A stretch of 64,000 nucleotides of DNA from Methylocystis echinoides (GTDB lineage: Bacteria > Pseudomonadota > Alphaproteobacteria > Rhizobiales > Beijerinckiaceae). Of this stretch, positions 40,342-49,246 are shown piece after piece. The notes beneath the pieces were generated by a model. The model did not search any database. It was given only the letters and a program-made list of their open reading frames with translations, and was not told the origin of the DNA. The stretch spans positions 2,232,501 to 2,296,500 of the forward strand of contig NZ_CP156084.1 in the NCBI RefSeq assembly GCF_040687965.1. The letters run 5' to 3'. How positions within the stretch are numbered: the first letter of the stretch is position 1; every line of letters starts with the position of its first letter. Made by a program: the position numbers and the translations under genes.

Positions 40342-40878
40342 CTACCGGGCTTGGAGCTTTGCAACGAACTTCTTGACGTCGTCGAGGCCCCAGTTCACTT
40401 GCATGCCGCGATGGCGGCCCTGCCAGACATCGCTTGCTTGAAGGTCCCGAACGCCGGCCGCAATCTTCTCTCCCGCGCGCTCAGCGCGCTGGCGCATGCC
40501 GAGCCAGAATTTCTCGTCGCTCAACAGTATTGCGGCCCGCTTCGAGGATTGGGCGGCGTATTGCGCAAAGGCCTCCAGACTTTTTTTGGCCTCCTCCGCC
40601 AGCACGGCGGTATATGTGCAAGCCGTTTCGGTAAGTTTATTGGCGCGCAGAAGCGCGTGAATTGTCGCGTTCGATTTTCTCAGCTCCGCCTCGAGCCTGG
40701 CGTTGGCGTATTCTCTCAGCTGGAGTTTTCTGCCAAGATCGAGCTCGGAAGCCCGAGCGGTCGCCAGCTCCCTTTCCAATTTCTCAATATGGGTCCTGAT
40801 GGCGTCAGCAGTGCGGAATGAGAATTTCCCTGCTTCCAGATTGGCCAAGGCGACGTCGATTTGCATTTCCTGGGTCAT
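40342..40878 (-). CDS. Helical coiled-coil hypothetical protein
   Basis: The 178-residue protein is predicted almost fully helical with an extended heptad region (residues about 25-75: IRTHIEKLERELATARASEL, LRKSNATIHALLRAN) and further helices rich in Ala/Glu/Lys. A tryptophan-containing end (VWQGRHRGMQVNWGLDDVKK) follows. No signal peptide or membrane span is seen. I recognise no family. It stands alone between a hydrolase gene and an AhpD-like gene on the same strand; a phasin-like or structural role would be speculation. Confidence 0.65.
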   Translation of the reverse strand: MTQEMQIDVALANLEAGKFSFRTADAIRTHIEKLERELATARASELDLGRKLQLREYANARLEAELRKSNATIHALLRANKLTETACTYTAVLAEEAKKSLEAFAQYAAQSSKRAAILLSDEKFWLGMRQRAERAGEKIAAGVRDLQASDVWQGRHRGMQVNWGLDDVKKFVAKLQAR

Positions 40879-40970
40879 GGGTCACGCTCCACCGCTAGGG
40901 GAAGATCGATATTGCAGTGCACGCGGTTAAATTTTTGTTTACCTCGACCATGGCGGCCGCGGCGAGGCCG

Positions 40971-41369
40971 TCACGGGACCTGATATGCGTCGTCGATGGA
41001 AACCCCGAGAGCCGTGACCAGTCTGTTCGTCATCGAGGCCATCCCAATGACGGCGAGGAGCTCGTGATATTCAGCCTCCGACATGCCTTTTGTCCGGGCG
41101 GCGGCCGTGTGCGAATGGACGCAGTAGGGGCAACCATGGGCGACTGACACGGCGATATAGATCATTTCTTTGACCTTGGGGTCGATCGCGCCGGGTCCCA
41201 TGATCGCCTTGAGATTCTCCCATGTCCGCTTGAGAGTCGCGGGGTCATGGGCGAGGGCGCGCCAAAAATTGTTGACGTAGTCGCTGTTCCGCGTGGCGCG
41301 GATATCGTCGAACACGGCTCTTGCCTCGGCCGAGAGCTCGCTATCCGAAAGCAATTCAACGGTCGCCAT
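40971..41369 (-). CDS. Carboxymuconolactone decarboxylase/AhpD-like protein
   Basis: The 132-residue protein belongs to the AhpD-like superfamily. The redox-type signature is VAHGCPYCVHSHTAAA (CxxC with following His), and KVKEMIYIAVSVAHG precedes it. The ATG at 41369 has AGGAG upstream, and family homology starts there (MATVELLSDSEL); the longer frame to 41456 is not supported. A peroxidase-linked thiol role is inferred for the family; the actual substrate is unknown. Confidence 0.85.
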   Translation of the reverse strand: MATVELLSDSELSAEARAVFDDIRATRNSDYVNNFWRALAHDPATLKRTWENLKAIMGPGAIDPKVKEMIYIAVSVAHGCPYCVHSHTAAARTKGMSEAEYHELLAVIGMASMTNRLVTALGVSIDDAYQVP

Positions 41370-41601
41370 GCATTTCTCCTGAGCCTGGGGTTGCGTTTTG
41401 CCGACGTATTTGCCGGCTCCCTTTTCGATGATATGGTAAACGTGCGTTTCCAACACATAAACAGGCGTCTATTTGGAGCCTGATGCGTGGCGCTGAACGA
41501 AGGGGTCGTCGTCGAGCGCCATGGTTCGGAGATGGTTTTGTCGACAGCTGCCCGTGTCCAGGGACGCGCGCCGCTCTCCTTACCGAAAGGGTTGTTGCCT
41601 G

Positions 41602-42348
41602 ATGTCTCTCGTCGCGCGCCGTATCGGCCTGTTGCTCGCGTCAGCGGCGGGCGTGTCCCTTGCCGGATGCGCCAGCACGCAGTCTACTCACGTCTCGAAC
41701 GTCCCCACGATCGCCGCGGCGCCGCAGAATCCGCCGGCCGAGAGCGTCCGGCCGAGGGAGCCTGGCGATCCTCCTGAAGGCAATCTTTACGCCGAAGTCA
41801 AGGACGCCGGTTTCACCGTCGCAGCCGTCAAAGCCGGACAAGTGGATTCGGCATTTCTTCGCAAGAACGTGGCCTATGCGACGAAGGAGCCTCCGGGAAC
41901 AATCGTCATCGATCCGGCCAATCACTACCTCTATCATATAGAGGAAGGCGGACGAGCGACGCGTTATGGCGTGGGCGTTGGCCGGGAGGGATTCGCCTGG
42001 GCCGGAGAAGCGACGATCAAGAGTAAGCAAGAGTGGCCGGATTGGTATCCGCCAAAGGAAATGGTCGAACGCCGGCCCGATCTCAAAAAGCAACTCGTCG
42101 AACTGCAAAGCGGTCTCGGCATGCACGGCGGCCCAGCCAATCCGCTTGGCGCGCGCGCGATGTATCTTTGGCAAGGCGATAAAGACACATTGTTTCGGAT
42201 ACATGGCACGAATGAGCCATGGACGATCGGACAAAGCCAATCGTCGGGCTGCATTCGCATGATCAATCAGGACGTGATGGATCTCTATCAAAAGACGCCG
42301 GCCGGGACCCGGGTCGTCGTGCTGCGCGCCGAGGTGGCGAGACGGTGA
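41602..42348 (+). CDS. L,D-transpeptidase (YkuD family) lipoprotein
   Basis: The 248-residue protein has a lipoprotein signal (LLLASAAGVSLAGCAS, lipobox cysteine at about 22). The YkuD domain follows: GTIVIDPANHYLYHIEEGGR, YGVGVGREGFAW, and the catalytic segment IHGTNEPWTIGQ with SQSSGCIRMINQDVMDLY, where Cys and His form the active site. The start at 41602 is preferred to 41521 because the signal peptide begins there. It would form 3-3 peptidoglycan crosslinks or attach outer membrane lipoproteins. Confidence 0.9.
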   Translation: MSLVARRIGLLLASAAGVSLAGCASTQSTHVSNVPTIAAAPQNPPAESVRPREPGDPPEGNLYAEVKDAGFTVAAVKAGQVDSAFLRKNVAYATKEPPGTIVIDPANHYLYHIEEGGRATRYGVGVGREGFAWAGEATIKSKQEWPDWYPPKEMVERRPDLKKQLVELQSGLGMHGGPANPLGARAMYLWQGDKDTLFRIHGTNEPWTIGQSQSSGCIRMINQDVMDLYQKTPAGTRVVVLRAEVARR

Positions 42349-42620
42349 ATCGCCAGCGTAGCGCGCAACTTTGTAAACAGGCTCCAATGTCGCGTGGCGC
42401 CGTCGCCGGCAAACGCCAGTCGTCGTGAAAATTTTCCTGCGCTGCGCCAGGCTGCTTCCCCCGAAACGAGGCAGATTCCCTCCGTCTCGAAGGCGGCTGA
42501 TAGCGTTCGCCACGCGTCAGGCGACGCATTGGCGCCGGCGGCGTGAGGGCGCGTCTTTCTCGGTCAGCTTCGCCGCTCTAAGCTTTGGCCGAATCACGCG
42601 CGCCGCAGGAGGGATCTCAC

Positions 42621-44042
42621 GTGGAAAAGAAGCAGACCCGCTTCAGTGAAATCAGATTGCCGCTCGAGCTGAGCCGCAGCGAGCTCGTCCGCGCCTTCGT
42701 GCGCGAAGCGGCGCTGTTGGAAGGGGCGCTTCCCTCGATCGCCACTCAAACCGCCGAAGATTCGCTCCGTGCTTGGGCGGTGCTCTGCGCTCTCGCGAAC
42801 GGCTCGGACAACGCCAGCCTGATTGTCTCGTCCTGGCGTCGAGACGTTCATTGTCGAATCCTCGTCAAAGGCCATGCGAGATTCTCTCGGCTTGCGCAGT
42901 CGCTGGGCGATCTTGTTCGGCCTGACGCCGGGTTCTCCATTCGTGAACGTGGGATCGATGGATGGGAGTTGAGCTTTCACAGAAAGATCGCGGAGGAAGT
43001 CGAGCAGCTCGAGCGGTTCGACTTGGCGATTCCGCAAGAGGCCGCCACGGCGGCGTCCGCGGAGGTTCGTATCGATCTGCCGACGCGAAAGGATGCCGCG
43101 GCGATTGCGCGATGTTTTTTGGACGTCTATGGCCACAATTACGTGCACACGGAAGTCTTCTCGCCGCAGCGCTACTGGAGCAAAGTTGAGGACGGCGCGC
43201 TGATCCCCGTCGTGGCTCGAAATGAAAAGGACGAAGTCATCGGCCATGTCGCGCTCGAGCGCGAACCCGGCGCGATTATAGCCGAACGCGGCGAGGCTGT
43301 TGTGGTGAACGCCTACCGCGGGCGCCATCTGCTCGAGCAGATGACAGAGCGCTTATCCGAAGAGGCGCAGAAGCTCGGCTTGACGGGGATCTATGCCTTA
43401 CCAGTCACGATCCACACATTCTCTCAGCGCAACGACGAGCGGGCGGGCATGCCGGTCTGCGCCGTCCTGCTTGGCGCGGCTCCGGAAACCTCTCATCCGA
43501 AGGACGCAAATTATCCGACGCATGGACAGCGCCAGAGTTACCTGATGACCTTCCGTTTCCTCAAGGAGCCGCCCGAACGCAGGATTTATGCGCCTGAACC
43601 CTATCGCGCCGTCATGCTCGGGATCTACGAGAGCCTGGGGGCCAAGGCGGCCGCGTCTCAGTCTGGCGCCCCGGCCGCCGAGAATTCGAAAACCAAAGTA
43701 TCGATCGACACGCGCGGCTACGGGAAAATCCACTTCGAGCAGGTGGGCGCAAAGGCAGCAATCGAGCTCAACCAGGCCTTTCAGGATATTCTCGGCCTTG
43801 GCGCGCGCGCGGTGCAACTTTCTGCGCCCGTCGACGATCCGGGTCTGCCGCTTCTGGCGGAGGAGGGGCGCAAACGCGGCTTTTTCTTTTGCGGCGTCGG
43901 GCCTGCCTTTTTCGACGACAGAGATATTCTGATGCTCCAATTTCTGAGCGACCCTTTGGACCTGGACAAATTGCAACTCTACACCGATCGGGCGAGAGAG
44001 CTCGTGTCGTTCATAAAAGGCGATCGTCCCGCTATTCATTGA
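42621..44042 (+). CDS. GNAT family acetyltransferase with N-terminal helper domain
   Basis: The 473-residue protein has a GNAT domain in the middle: IDLPTRKDAAAIARCFLDVY, a beta region with EKDEVIGHVALEREPGAIIA, and a binding loop-like AYRGRHLLEQMTERLSEEAQ, with GLTGIYALPV after it. The N-terminal about 140 residues (ELSRSELVRAFVREAALLEG) look like an anti-sigma-type ATPase fold, but the resemblance is weak. The C-terminal part repeats a GNAT-like or unassigned domain. The GTG at 42621 is chosen because GGAGGG lies 7 bases upstream; an upstream TTG (42585) is less likely. The substrate is unknown. Confidence 0.75.
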   Translation: MEKKQTRFSEIRLPLELSRSELVRAFVREAALLEGALPSIATQTAEDSLRAWAVLCALANGSDNASLIVSSWRRDVHCRILVKGHARFSRLAQSLGDLVRPDAGFSIRERGIDGWELSFHRKIAEEVEQLERFDLAIPQEAATAASAEVRIDLPTRKDAAAIARCFLDVYGHNYVHTEVFSPQRYWSKVEDGALIPVVARNEKDEVIGHVALEREPGAIIAERGEAVVVNAYRGRHLLEQMTERLSEEAQKLGLTGIYALPVTIHTFSQRNDERAGMPVCAVLLGAAPETSHPKDANYPTHGQRQSYLMTFRFLKEPPERRIYAPEPYRAVMLGIYESLGAKAAASQSGAPAAENSKTKVSIDTRGYGKIHFEQVGAKAAIELNQAFQDILGLGARAVQLSAPVDDPGLPLLAEEGRKRGFFFCGVGPAFFDDRDILMLQFLSDPLDLDKLQLYTDRARELVSFIKGDRPAIH

Positions 44043-44262
44043 GCCACGCTTCATCGAAACGCGCGCATCTCGTTACTTGCGCCAGATAGTCGTCGCCTGC
44101 GGTGGATAGGGGCAGGCGCCAGAATGCAAATCCGAATTCATCGCAGCGCGTCATGTCGGCGCGTTGGCGGAACAAGAGATAATTCGCATTTAGGCGCGTT
44201 TTCATTAGCTTCTGCAAAAATCTGACGCTGCATTGCAGCGAACGCGGCGTGCTGTCACCCAT
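44032..44262 (-). CDS. Small hypothetical protein converging on the GNAT gene
   Basis: This 76-residue frame reads MGDSTPRSLQCSVRFLQKLM, then TRLNANYLLFRQRADMTRCD and EFGFAFWRLPLSTAGDDYL, ending FDEAWLNE. Its amino-acid composition is balanced, unlike the low-complexity shadow frames around it. The frame continues upstream to 44631, but that part (including the GA repeat region) is not protein-like. The ATG at 44262 has no obvious ribosome binding site. It overlaps the 3' end of the GNAT gene by 11 bp. Function and family are unknown. Confidence 0.5.
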   Translation of the reverse strand: MGDSTPRSLQCSVRFLQKLMKTRLNANYLLFRQRADMTRCDEFGFAFWRLPLSTAGDDYLAQVTRCARFDEAWLNE

Positions 44263-44390
44263 CGGCAACGTCGTGGCGAAATCTCGCCGCGAAGGGGCAT
44301 CTTTGCAGGCCCAGATCTTGATCCGCCCGCGAGTTGGGGTGACGCTTAGCTTACTTGATTGCACCGCCGTCGCTGTCGAGGAGACGCACG

Positions 44391-44564
44391 ATGAAAAAGG
44401 TTTCGGAAGTTCGAGATCCCATCCGCAAGTTTCTCGAGAGCCTGGTTCCGACGACCGGATTCTTGCAGGCGGAGACGGGCAAGTGCGGCATGCCTGCCCG
44501 CTTGCGCCCGGGGCTTTCAGAGAAGACCCGCGCCGGAACCGCGCGACGCCGGCCCATGCATTGA
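44391..44564 (+). CDS. Possible small basic protein
   Basis: A 57-codon frame starts with ATG at 44391, 8 bases after GAGGAG, and reads MKKVSEVRDPIRKFLESLVP, then TTGFLQAETGKCGMPARLRP. The first 20 residues look like an amphipathic helix; the rest is basic with one cysteine. The frame ends exactly at the start of the GA dinucleotide run. It lies in a stretch of about 550 bp with no other supported gene. The good ribosome binding site is the only positive argument. Confidence 0.3.
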   Translation: MKKVSEVRDPIRKFLESLVPTTGFLQAETGKCGMPARLRPGLSEKTRAGTARRRPMH

Positions 44565-44589
44565 GAGAGAGAGAGAGAGAGAGAGAGAG
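44563..44589 (+). repeat. (GA)n dinucleotide microsatellite
   Basis: About 13 uninterrupted GA units run from 44563 to 44589 directly after the TGA-containing end of the small frame upstream. Long dinucleotide runs are rare in GC-rich alphaproteobacterial DNA and are prone to slippage. No promoter spacing can be assigned from sequence. Confidence 0.9.
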
Positions 44590-44812
44590 GGCGGACTGCT
44601 CGGGCCAAGCCTCCTCGGCAAAGGCTGTCACGCTTCGGCGCGCATGCTCACGCCTTTACTTTCACGCTTGAGGCCGCCTGCACTTGCTTCTCACATCGTC
44701 TTGCCGCAGCGCCCCTGTTTCTCTCCTTTTCGCGCGCGACGACGGATATGCGTCACCCTAGGTAACGTCGGGGGGCTCTCGGCGCGTTGATCCAAGGGAA
44801 AGCGTTTGCAAG

Positions 44813-45109
44813 ATGAACACCGCAAATCTCCAACTAGAGGGTCTTTATGTCGTGCTCTCGGCGCTTCTGGTCTCGCTGCGGGACAAAGGCGTTTTCGAGA
44901 GCCGCGAGCTTGAGTCGATTCTGGTCGAGACGGAAAGACGGTTAGCGTCCGATCCCGAGCGAAACGCGCAGCTGCGCGACGCCAACGTCGATGCGATTTG
45001 CTTCCCCGCAAGATACCTCAGGCAAGCGCTGCACTCCTCCGAAGAGGGGGGCGGCCAGTCTTTCGTCGAGCTGGCGACGCGGGTTGGGCACATCAAGCGA
45101 GAACGTTGA
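44813..45109 (+). CDS. Small conserved-looking hypothetical protein
   Basis: The 98-residue acidic protein reads MNTANLQLEGLYVVLSALLV, followed by SLRDKGVFESRELESILVE and ARYLRQALHSSEEGGGQSFV. It is mostly helical, with no cysteine cluster or membrane span. The composition and codon pattern look coding. A GGAAAG purine run lies about 13 bases upstream of the ATG. No family is recognised. It lies upstream of the regulator gene in a group of small genes on the same strand. Confidence 0.6.
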   Translation: MNTANLQLEGLYVVLSALLVSLRDKGVFESRELESILVETERRLASDPERNAQLRDANVDAICFPARYLRQALHSSEEGGGQSFVELATRVGHIKRER

Positions 45110-45227
45110 GCGATCTACCCGTCAGAAAAGCGAGCGCGCATGCCTGTGCGTGCGCTGGCGCACGTACGCCTCATGCGGCCTCCGCTACGGTTTATTCGAA
45201 GCGCCAAGAACGGGCAGGAGCCGACAA

Positions 45228-45373
45228 TGACCGCCATCGTCGCAGCTATTTCAGCAACCCTCAACAGCGCCGTCGTACCGACGACTGCTCCTGCCGGAGG
45301 CTTCGACAACCTCCACAGGCGCGCCGGCGCAGGCATGGGACCCCTGAGCGAACACACGCGCGCCGCGTCGTAA
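45228..45373 (+). CDS. Possible 48-residue protein upstream of the LuxR-type regulator
   Basis: An ATG at 45228 with CAGGAG 6 bases upstream opens a 48-codon frame: MTAIVAAISATLNSAVVPTT, then APAGGFDNLHRRAGAGMGP. The first 20 residues are hydrophobic and could be a short helix. The frame ends 20 bp before the regulator start. It could be a leader or small peptide, but the evidence is limited to the ribosome binding site. Confidence 0.3.
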
Positions 45374-45393
45374 ATCCGTGAAAAGATCGGGGG

Positions 45394-46110
45394 ATGGAAA
45401 TGATCGCCGAAGCTTCGGAGCAGAGTCGTCGCTCGACTCCAATTGCAGATCTCGAAATGAGCCGACCGGAAACATTTTCAGAATTGGTCGTCGTTATCGA
45501 AAGGAGGACTCTCATTCGCGAGTGCCTGGCGTTGTGCCTGCAGAAAAGTCTGGCGCGTCCAGTGTTGACTTTTCCAGACCTGGAAAGCTGGAGAGAGCAC
45601 GGCGCGAGCGCCTCTGCGGGGGTGCTTATCCTGAGCGGTTGCGCCGATACAGATGACGAACAACCGAGGATCCTGCGTGAGCTTCGCCAGGACCACAAGG
45701 CGATCCCCATCATCATTTGCTCGGACGATCTGAGCGCGAGCCATATCAGAAATTACCTGCGCTCGGGCGCGCACGGGTATATTCCGAGCGCGACGCCGCT
45801 CACAGTCGCCGCTGAGGCGATCCGACTTGTCCTGACCGGCGGCGTCTTTGTTCCGGCAAACGTCGTGATGTCACAGGTCGAGCCGGAAGCTGGCCGCAAA
45901 AATCCGCTCAGCAGCTTTTCGAAGCGTGAGCATCACATTGTGGAAGCCTTATTGAAAGGCAAACCCAATAAGACGATCGCTTACGAGCTCGACCTGAGCG
46001 AAAGCACGGTCAAGTCGCATGTCCGCAGCGTCATGCGGAAGCTCCATGTCCGGTCGCGCACCGAAGCGGTCGTCAGAATAAAGGAGCTTGTTCGAGAAGT
46101 GGAAGATTGA
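45394..46110 (+). CDS. LuxR-family regulator with degenerate receiver domain
   Basis: The 238-residue protein has a response-regulator layout (receiver then LuxR helix-turn-helix), but the receiver lacks key residues. The position of the phospho-accepting aspartate reads VLILSGCAD, the acidic pair is replaced (VVVIERRTL), and the usual lysine near GYIP is absent (GYIPSAT). The C-terminal HTH is complete: SKREHHIVEALLKGKPNKTI, LDLSESTVKSHVRSVMRKLH and RSRTEAVVRI. The protein probably acts without phosphorylation by a histidine kinase. No partner kinase is adjacent. The start could also be the ATG of MSRPETF at codon 22. Confidence 0.85.
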   Translation: MEMIAEASEQSRRSTPIADLEMSRPETFSELVVVIERRTLIRECLALCLQKSLARPVLTFPDLESWREHGASASAGVLILSGCADTDDEQPRILRELRQDHKAIPIIICSDDLSASHIRNYLRSGAHGYIPSATPLTVAAEAIRLVLTGGVFVPANVVMSQVEPEAGRKNPLSSFSKREHHIVEALLKGKPNKTIAYELDLSESTVKSHVRSVMRKLHVRSRTEAVVRIKELVREVED

Positions 46111-46406
46111 GCGCTCGGTTTGCCGCAGTGGGCGCGCCGCGGACGCCCCCTATCGGCATTCTTGAGTCCGGTGTGTATCCTCCAAAGCCGGCAGACGTCG
46201 GGAGCGGCGCTTTTGGCCCTGGGACAGGTTTTCGCTTGGCTCGAGCGGGGTTGGTCTCCGCGTGCCGGGCCGCGCCTGCGAAGCCGACTGTCACTCAAAA
46301 GCCACAGATATGCAGAAACTACACCTACGTCATACTAGGAGGTGGCTCATCCTGTGACTTTCGTTAAAAATCGGCGATCAAATGCGGTCGTCCCGGGGTT
46401 GGCGAG
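46111..46406 (+). other. Intergenic region upstream of the TonB receptor gene
   Basis: These 296 bp separate the regulator and receptor genes. No frame looks coding. The last 100 bp are less GC-rich and likely hold the receptor promoter, but no consensus boxes can be assigned with confidence. No Fur-box-like or T-box-like structure was recognised. Confidence 0.4.
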
Positions 46407-48908
46407 ATGTCATCGGATCGGTTCTTGAAAGTTTCCGCGAGTGCAATGCTTGCGGCGATGATTGCCGGCGACGCCGCAGCTCAGGCCAGGTTGCCGACGA
46501 TCAACGTCGGCGGACAACAAACGAGGCGCACGGCGAGTCGACAGGTCGCGCGTGCTCCGCGCGCGGTCCGTGCGACGCCTCTTGTTGCGCCGCCGTCCAC
46601 CTTCGTGGCGGACGCCAGCGACGGCTTCGATTCCTCCGCGCAGCAGAACACGGCGCTCGGTCCGAGAATTGTTTATCCGGCGCCTCCGAAAGAGATGCCC
46701 TCCTCGAGCCAGCGCTTCTTCACTGGCGGTCAAGTCAACACGATCCCTGCCTTCCGGCCGGGCGAAGCGCTCGAGATCGTGCCCGGACTTGCGGTCACGC
46801 AGCACAGCGGCGAAGGCAAGGCCAATCAATATTACCTGCGCGGTTTCGACCTCGACCACGGCACCGACCTCGCCCTTTATCTCGACGGCATACCGCTCAA
46901 TATGCGCACCCACGGGCACGGGCAGGGCTACGCCGACGCCAATTTCGTAATTCCCGAGATGCTCGCCTATATCGACGCCCGCAAGGGGCCCTACAACGTC
47001 GAGGATGGCGATTTTTCGAACGCCGGCACGATCCGGATGCAATATTTGCGGAAGGTCCCGCAAGGCGTTTTTTCGACGACCGGGGGCGCGTTCAACTATG
47101 GCCGCGTCTTTGGCATGAAATCCTGGGAGTTCGCCGGCGGCGACATTCTGGGCGGCGGCGAAATTTCGACCTACGACGGCCCCTGGCTCATTCCCAACAA
47201 CGCCCGCAAGATTAATGCGGTGCTGCGGTGGTCGCGTGGAGAAGAGAACGACGGAATGTCGATTACCGGCATGGCCTACGCCAACCGCTGGAACTCGACC
47301 GACCAAATCCCGCTGCGTATATTGGATTGGGGTTTTTCCCGCTGGGGAAGCATCAACCCGACAGACGGCGGCGACACGACTCGGTTCAGCCTTTCGGGTC
47401 GCTGGGCGCAGGAGACGGCGAATTACTGGTCGAAGGTCGAAGCCTTCGCCATGCATTCGACGCTCAATCTCTTCAACGACTTCACTTACTTCCTGGCGCA
47501 CCCGGTCATCGGCGACCAGTTCCGCCAGTTCGACCGCCGCACGATGATCGGCGGCAACGCCTATCATGCGATCAAGTTCAGCCTGCTCGACAGGGAAAGC
47601 GAGATCAAGGTCGGCTTCCAGTCGCGCTACGACGACATAAGGCTCGGCCTGCAGGACAGCTTCCGTCGCGTGCCTTACGCCACGACCCGCAACGACCATG
47701 TCGGCGAAGGCAGCATTGCGCTGCTCGCCGACGTGAAAACGAGATGGGCGCCGTGGCTCAAGACCATCGTCGGCGCCCGCTGGGATTACTACTGGGGCAG
47801 CAACACGGGCCTCCAGGCCTATTGGGATTCGCCCTTGATTCCCGGCCTCGACGCCCCCGGTTTCGATCCCACCAATCCGTTTCGCCTGTGGACCGGGCCC
47901 ATCAACAGCGGAACGTCCAACGCGCAGCTCCTGAGCCCGAAGGCGTCGGTCATCATCAACCCATGGGACGATAAGACCGACTTTTACCTCAACTTCGGGC
48001 GCGGTTTTCATTCCAACGACTTCCGCGCCACCACGCAGCGCGTCGCCGCCACGGAAGCGACGGACGATCTCGGCTACGTCGGTGTCCGCAGGCAGGGACT
48101 TCTCTCGCCCTCGACCGGAGCGGAGGTCGGGGTGAAGACCAGAGCGATCGACAAACTCGAGAGCGCCGCGACGCTGTTCTTCATCCAGACCGCGCAAGAG
48201 AACATCTTCGAGGGCGACAGCGGCAACACCGTGATCGCGCGGGGCGCCGATCGCATCGGCGTCGAATTCACCAACCACTATCGCCCCCTCTCCTGGCTCG
48301 CTTTCGAGGGCGATCTGACCGCCGTCCGCGCTCGCTTCAGGGGCTTCAACCAGGAACAGGCCGACCTCTACAGCGAGTTGCTTCAGCCAGGGGCCTTCGA
48401 ATGGGGCGCGTGGCAGAGCAACGCGCCGGGCAATTATCTGGTCAACGCCACGCCGATCATTGCGACGGCCGTCCTCGAGCTGGGCGAGGCGACCGGCTGG
48501 TTCGGCAACTTCAAATACCGTTACATTGCGCCCCGCGCGCTCACCGAGGACGGTTTCCTAAAAAGCCCGGCGATCGGGACGGTGAATGCGCGCGTCGGCT
48601 ATCGCTGGAAGGAGGGCTGGAAGCTTCAGCTCGATGTCTTCAATATGTTCAATTCCAGGTCGCAGCAGATCGCCTATGGCTATGGATCGTTCATTCCGCA
48701 GGATCCGCTCTTTCGCGCCTGCACCGGAACCATTGTCGCTCCGACCACCGACGCGGTGTGCGGCGTCGGCCAGATGGGCGTCGTCGGCCATCCGGTCGAG
48801 CGGCCGTCATGGCGCCTGACCTTCGGCGGGCCGCTTGATTTCGACCCTGCGACGAGCAGAGGGCCCGATCTGACGGAGCCGTTCCAGCTTATAAAGTTCT
48901 GGGAGTAA
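46407..48908 (+). CDS. TonB-dependent outer membrane receptor
   Basis: The 833-residue protein has a signal peptide (to about QAR, residue 28), then a Pro/Arg-rich linker, a plug domain (ALEIVPGLAVTQHSGEGKAN with the YLRGFDLDHGTD segment), and a long beta barrel ending in an aromatic residue-rich strand (PFQLIKFWE). Tyr/Trp/Gly-rich beta repeats run through the barrel. A recognisable TonB box near the N-terminus is not certain. The substrate (siderophore, vitamin, metal or sugar) cannot be read from the sequence. It is a lone gene without ABC transporter neighbours. Confidence 0.9.
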   Translation: MSSDRFLKVSASAMLAAMIAGDAAAQARLPTINVGGQQTRRTASRQVARAPRAVRATPLVAPPSTFVADASDGFDSSAQQNTALGPRIVYPAPPKEMPSSSQRFFTGGQVNTIPAFRPGEALEIVPGLAVTQHSGEGKANQYYLRGFDLDHGTDLALYLDGIPLNMRTHGHGQGYADANFVIPEMLAYIDARKGPYNVEDGDFSNAGTIRMQYLRKVPQGVFSTTGGAFNYGRVFGMKSWEFAGGDILGGGEISTYDGPWLIPNNARKINAVLRWSRGEENDGMSITGMAYANRWNSTDQIPLRILDWGFSRWGSINPTDGGDTTRFSLSGRWAQETANYWSKVEAFAMHSTLNLFNDFTYFLAHPVIGDQFRQFDRRTMIGGNAYHAIKFSLLDRESEIKVGFQSRYDDIRLGLQDSFRRVPYATTRNDHVGEGSIALLADVKTRWAPWLKTIVGARWDYYWGSNTGLQAYWDSPLIPGLDAPGFDPTNPFRLWTGPINSGTSNAQLLSPKASVIINPWDDKTDFYLNFGRGFHSNDFRATTQRVAATEATDDLGYVGVRRQGLLSPSTGAEVGVKTRAIDKLESAATLFFIQTAQENIFEGDSGNTVIARGADRIGVEFTNHYRPLSWLAFEGDLTAVRARFRGFNQEQADLYSELLQPGAFEWGAWQSNAPGNYLVNATPIIATAVLELGEATGWFGNFKYRYIAPRALTEDGFLKSPAIGTVNARVGYRWKEGWKLQLDVFNMFNSRSQQIAYGYGSFIPQDPLFRACTGTIVAPTTDAVCGVGQMGVVGHPVERPSWRLTFGGPLDFDPATSRGPDLTEPFQLIKFWE

Positions 48909-49012
48909 CGTCCGCCTCTTCCAGGCCTTGACGAGACGAAGGCGCCCAGCCGGGCCGCCGTGGAGCGCCGCCGATTTGCGTCTGGCCGTGTTCGCAGTCG
49001 TCGATCCACCGG

Positions 49013-49246
49013 TTAAGCGTTCGGTTCGTCGCTTTGTCCTTCTTCGTCGTCGGTCGATTGGTTCTTCTCCGAGGCGGCGCTCAATTTGGCGAGGAGCGTG
49101 AAAAACTCTTCGGGAAGCGGATCCTTCAGGCTTTCCTCGTGAAGTTGGCCCCGCAAGAGGTAATGCGTCGCCGTCGCGGGACCGAAAACGTTTGCGATAA
49201 ACAGCGCCGTCTTCAGACTAATCCTGTTGGGCGGCTCGGACGGCAT
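49013..49246 (-). CDS. NepR-like small protein (possible anti-sigma factor)
   Basis: The 77-residue acidic protein contains LHEESLKDPLPEEFFTLLAK, which resembles the core of NepR (pattern with an acidic pair, EPxPxxFxxLLxxL). NepR anchors the general stress response of alphaproteobacteria by binding an ECF sigma factor. No phyR or ecfG gene is beside it, so the call is by motif only. A GAGGG site lies about 7 bases before the ATG. The C-terminus is acidic and disordered (STDDEEGQSDEPNA). Confidence 0.5.
   Translation of the reverse strand: MPSEPPNRISLKTALFIANVFGPATATHYLLRGQLHEESLKDPLPEEFFTLLAKLSAASEKNQSTDDEEGQSDEPNA

Noticed and set aside
46410-48278. 622-codon open frame antisense to the TonB receptor
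   Set aside because: The sense strand encodes a complete receptor with plug and barrel; the antisense frame has no motif and an Arg/Gly/Val-rich shadow composition.
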